Shown here piece by piece: positions 63,354-64,000 of a DNA stretch of 64,000 bases. The DNA lies in assembly GCA_907165135.1 (NCBI GenBank), contig OU015567.1, forward strand, positions 7,879,001-7,943,000, given 5' to 3'. The translations under genes and the position numbers were made by a program. How positions within the stretch are numbered: position 1 is the stretch's first letter; each line of letters starts with the position of its first letter. This DNA is from Oikopleura dioica. Taxonomy: Eukaryota > Chordata > Appendicularia > Copelata > Oikopleuridae. The notes under the pieces were generated by a model. It ran no database searches, had not been told where the DNA came from, and saw only the letters and a program-made list of their open reading frames with translations.

Positions 63354-64000
63354 GGACTGCTGACGGGAGGATCGTCAGGATCCGTAGCTGGCAGCTCGGC
63401 GCCCCCAATTTTTAACCGAGGGAAAAAGACATTCCGCGCTGACCAATTCTCCGATGACATCAGAGAAGGCTTCAGAAAGCTCAGGGAAAATGACTCCCTC
63501 AGTGACTGCATTCTCATTGCTCAGGAATTGAGGTCAACTCGAAGATAATCCTTTCTCTTGTTACTGAATTATGTTTGTTGACCTGAGAAATGAAAGGACG
63601 TGCAATTTCCCGTGCACAAGGCTCTTCTTGCTTCTGTTTCTGATTACTTTCGTGCCATGTTCTGCTCAGGGATGAAGGAAGCGACCTCGAACGTCGTCTC
63701 ATTGCAAGGAATTTGTCCAGAAGGGCTCAAGAAGATCATCGATTTCATCTACAGCGGGGAGGTGATGATTGGAATGGACGATGTCTGCGTCATCTTAGAC
63801 GCCGCTACTCACATGCAAATCAGTCACGTGGTCGCCTTTTGTACAGAGTTCCTTGTCGAGCAACTAACGATGAACAATTGCCTCGAAATCGGCAACATTG
63901 CCTCGCAGTTCAACTTGTCCGAAGTCGACGACTTCATCAATCGTTTTCTTCTTCAAAACTTTACATCTATCCCCGACTTGTGCAAGATCCCGTTCGAAAG
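63354..64000 (+). CDS. BTB-BACK-Kelch (KLHL) protein, 5' part, runs off the right edge
   Basis: The first visible exon ends at 63524 (FSDDIREGFRKLRENDSLSDCILIAQ); the next starts at 63597 with DVQFPVHKALLASVSDYFRAMF, the BTB dimerisation core. SGMKEATSNVV and IIDFIYSGEVMIGMDDVCVILDAATHMQI complete the BTB fold, and the BACK domain begins (FCTEFLVEQLTMNNCLEIGNIASQFN). The Kelch propeller would follow outside the window. Such proteins are usually substrate adaptors for Cullin-3 ubiquitin ligases. The reading frame across the junction fits only if the 72-bp intron 63525-63596 begins GA instead of GT. An upstream exon with the start codon is expected. The giant element lies immediately upstream and may affect expression. 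Confidence 0.82.

Overview
The window reads as animal nuclear DNA from a very compact genome. Host genes are packed tens to hundreds of bases apart. They are cut by many tiny introns, mostly 38-65 bp, usually GT-AG but with GC-AG and apparent GA-AG cases, and they encode typical metazoan proteins. Together this suggests an appendicularian tunicate (Oikopleura-like). The organism is inferred from gene style only.

Left host flank (1-22.6 kb). On the minus strand lie the 5' part of IFT140, a paraplegin-like mitochondrial AAA protein whose zinc-protease motif is destroyed, and PLRG1. A large fold-back repeat follows, then an ankyrin-repeat gene, a PLAC8-family gene, an aldo-keto reductase, and two tandem MFS transporters of the MFSD4/NaGLT1 type. 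A TTAA-flanked inverted-repeat element and a small coiled-coil ORF complete the flank.

Mobile element (22612-63160). This is the main feature: a 40.5 kb virus-like element of the Polinton/Maverick class. A 6-bp direct repeat (CCTCTG) flanks ends that start AG and end CT, inside terminal inverted repeats of about 0.7 kb. It encodes a protein-primed family-B DNA polymerase, a retroviral-type integrase, an A32/FtsK-like packaging ATPase and a probable major capsid protein. About 20 further genes are mostly unrecognised: nuclear-type charged proteins, a membrane glycoprotein, a mucin-like secreted protein and very large orphans of 834 and 926 aa. Nearly every gene carries host-type short introns, more than 30 in total. 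The left half is mainly plus strand and the right half mainly minus strand. Several pairs of long ORFs overlap in different frames. This copy is damaged: one small inverted-repeat transposon sits in the integrase gene and another sits 7 bp inside the tip of the right terminal repeat.

Right host flank (63161-64000). The 5' part of a BTB-BACK-Kelch (KLHL) gene runs off the window. The two flanks join at the 6-bp repeat, so the element landed just upstream of this gene.
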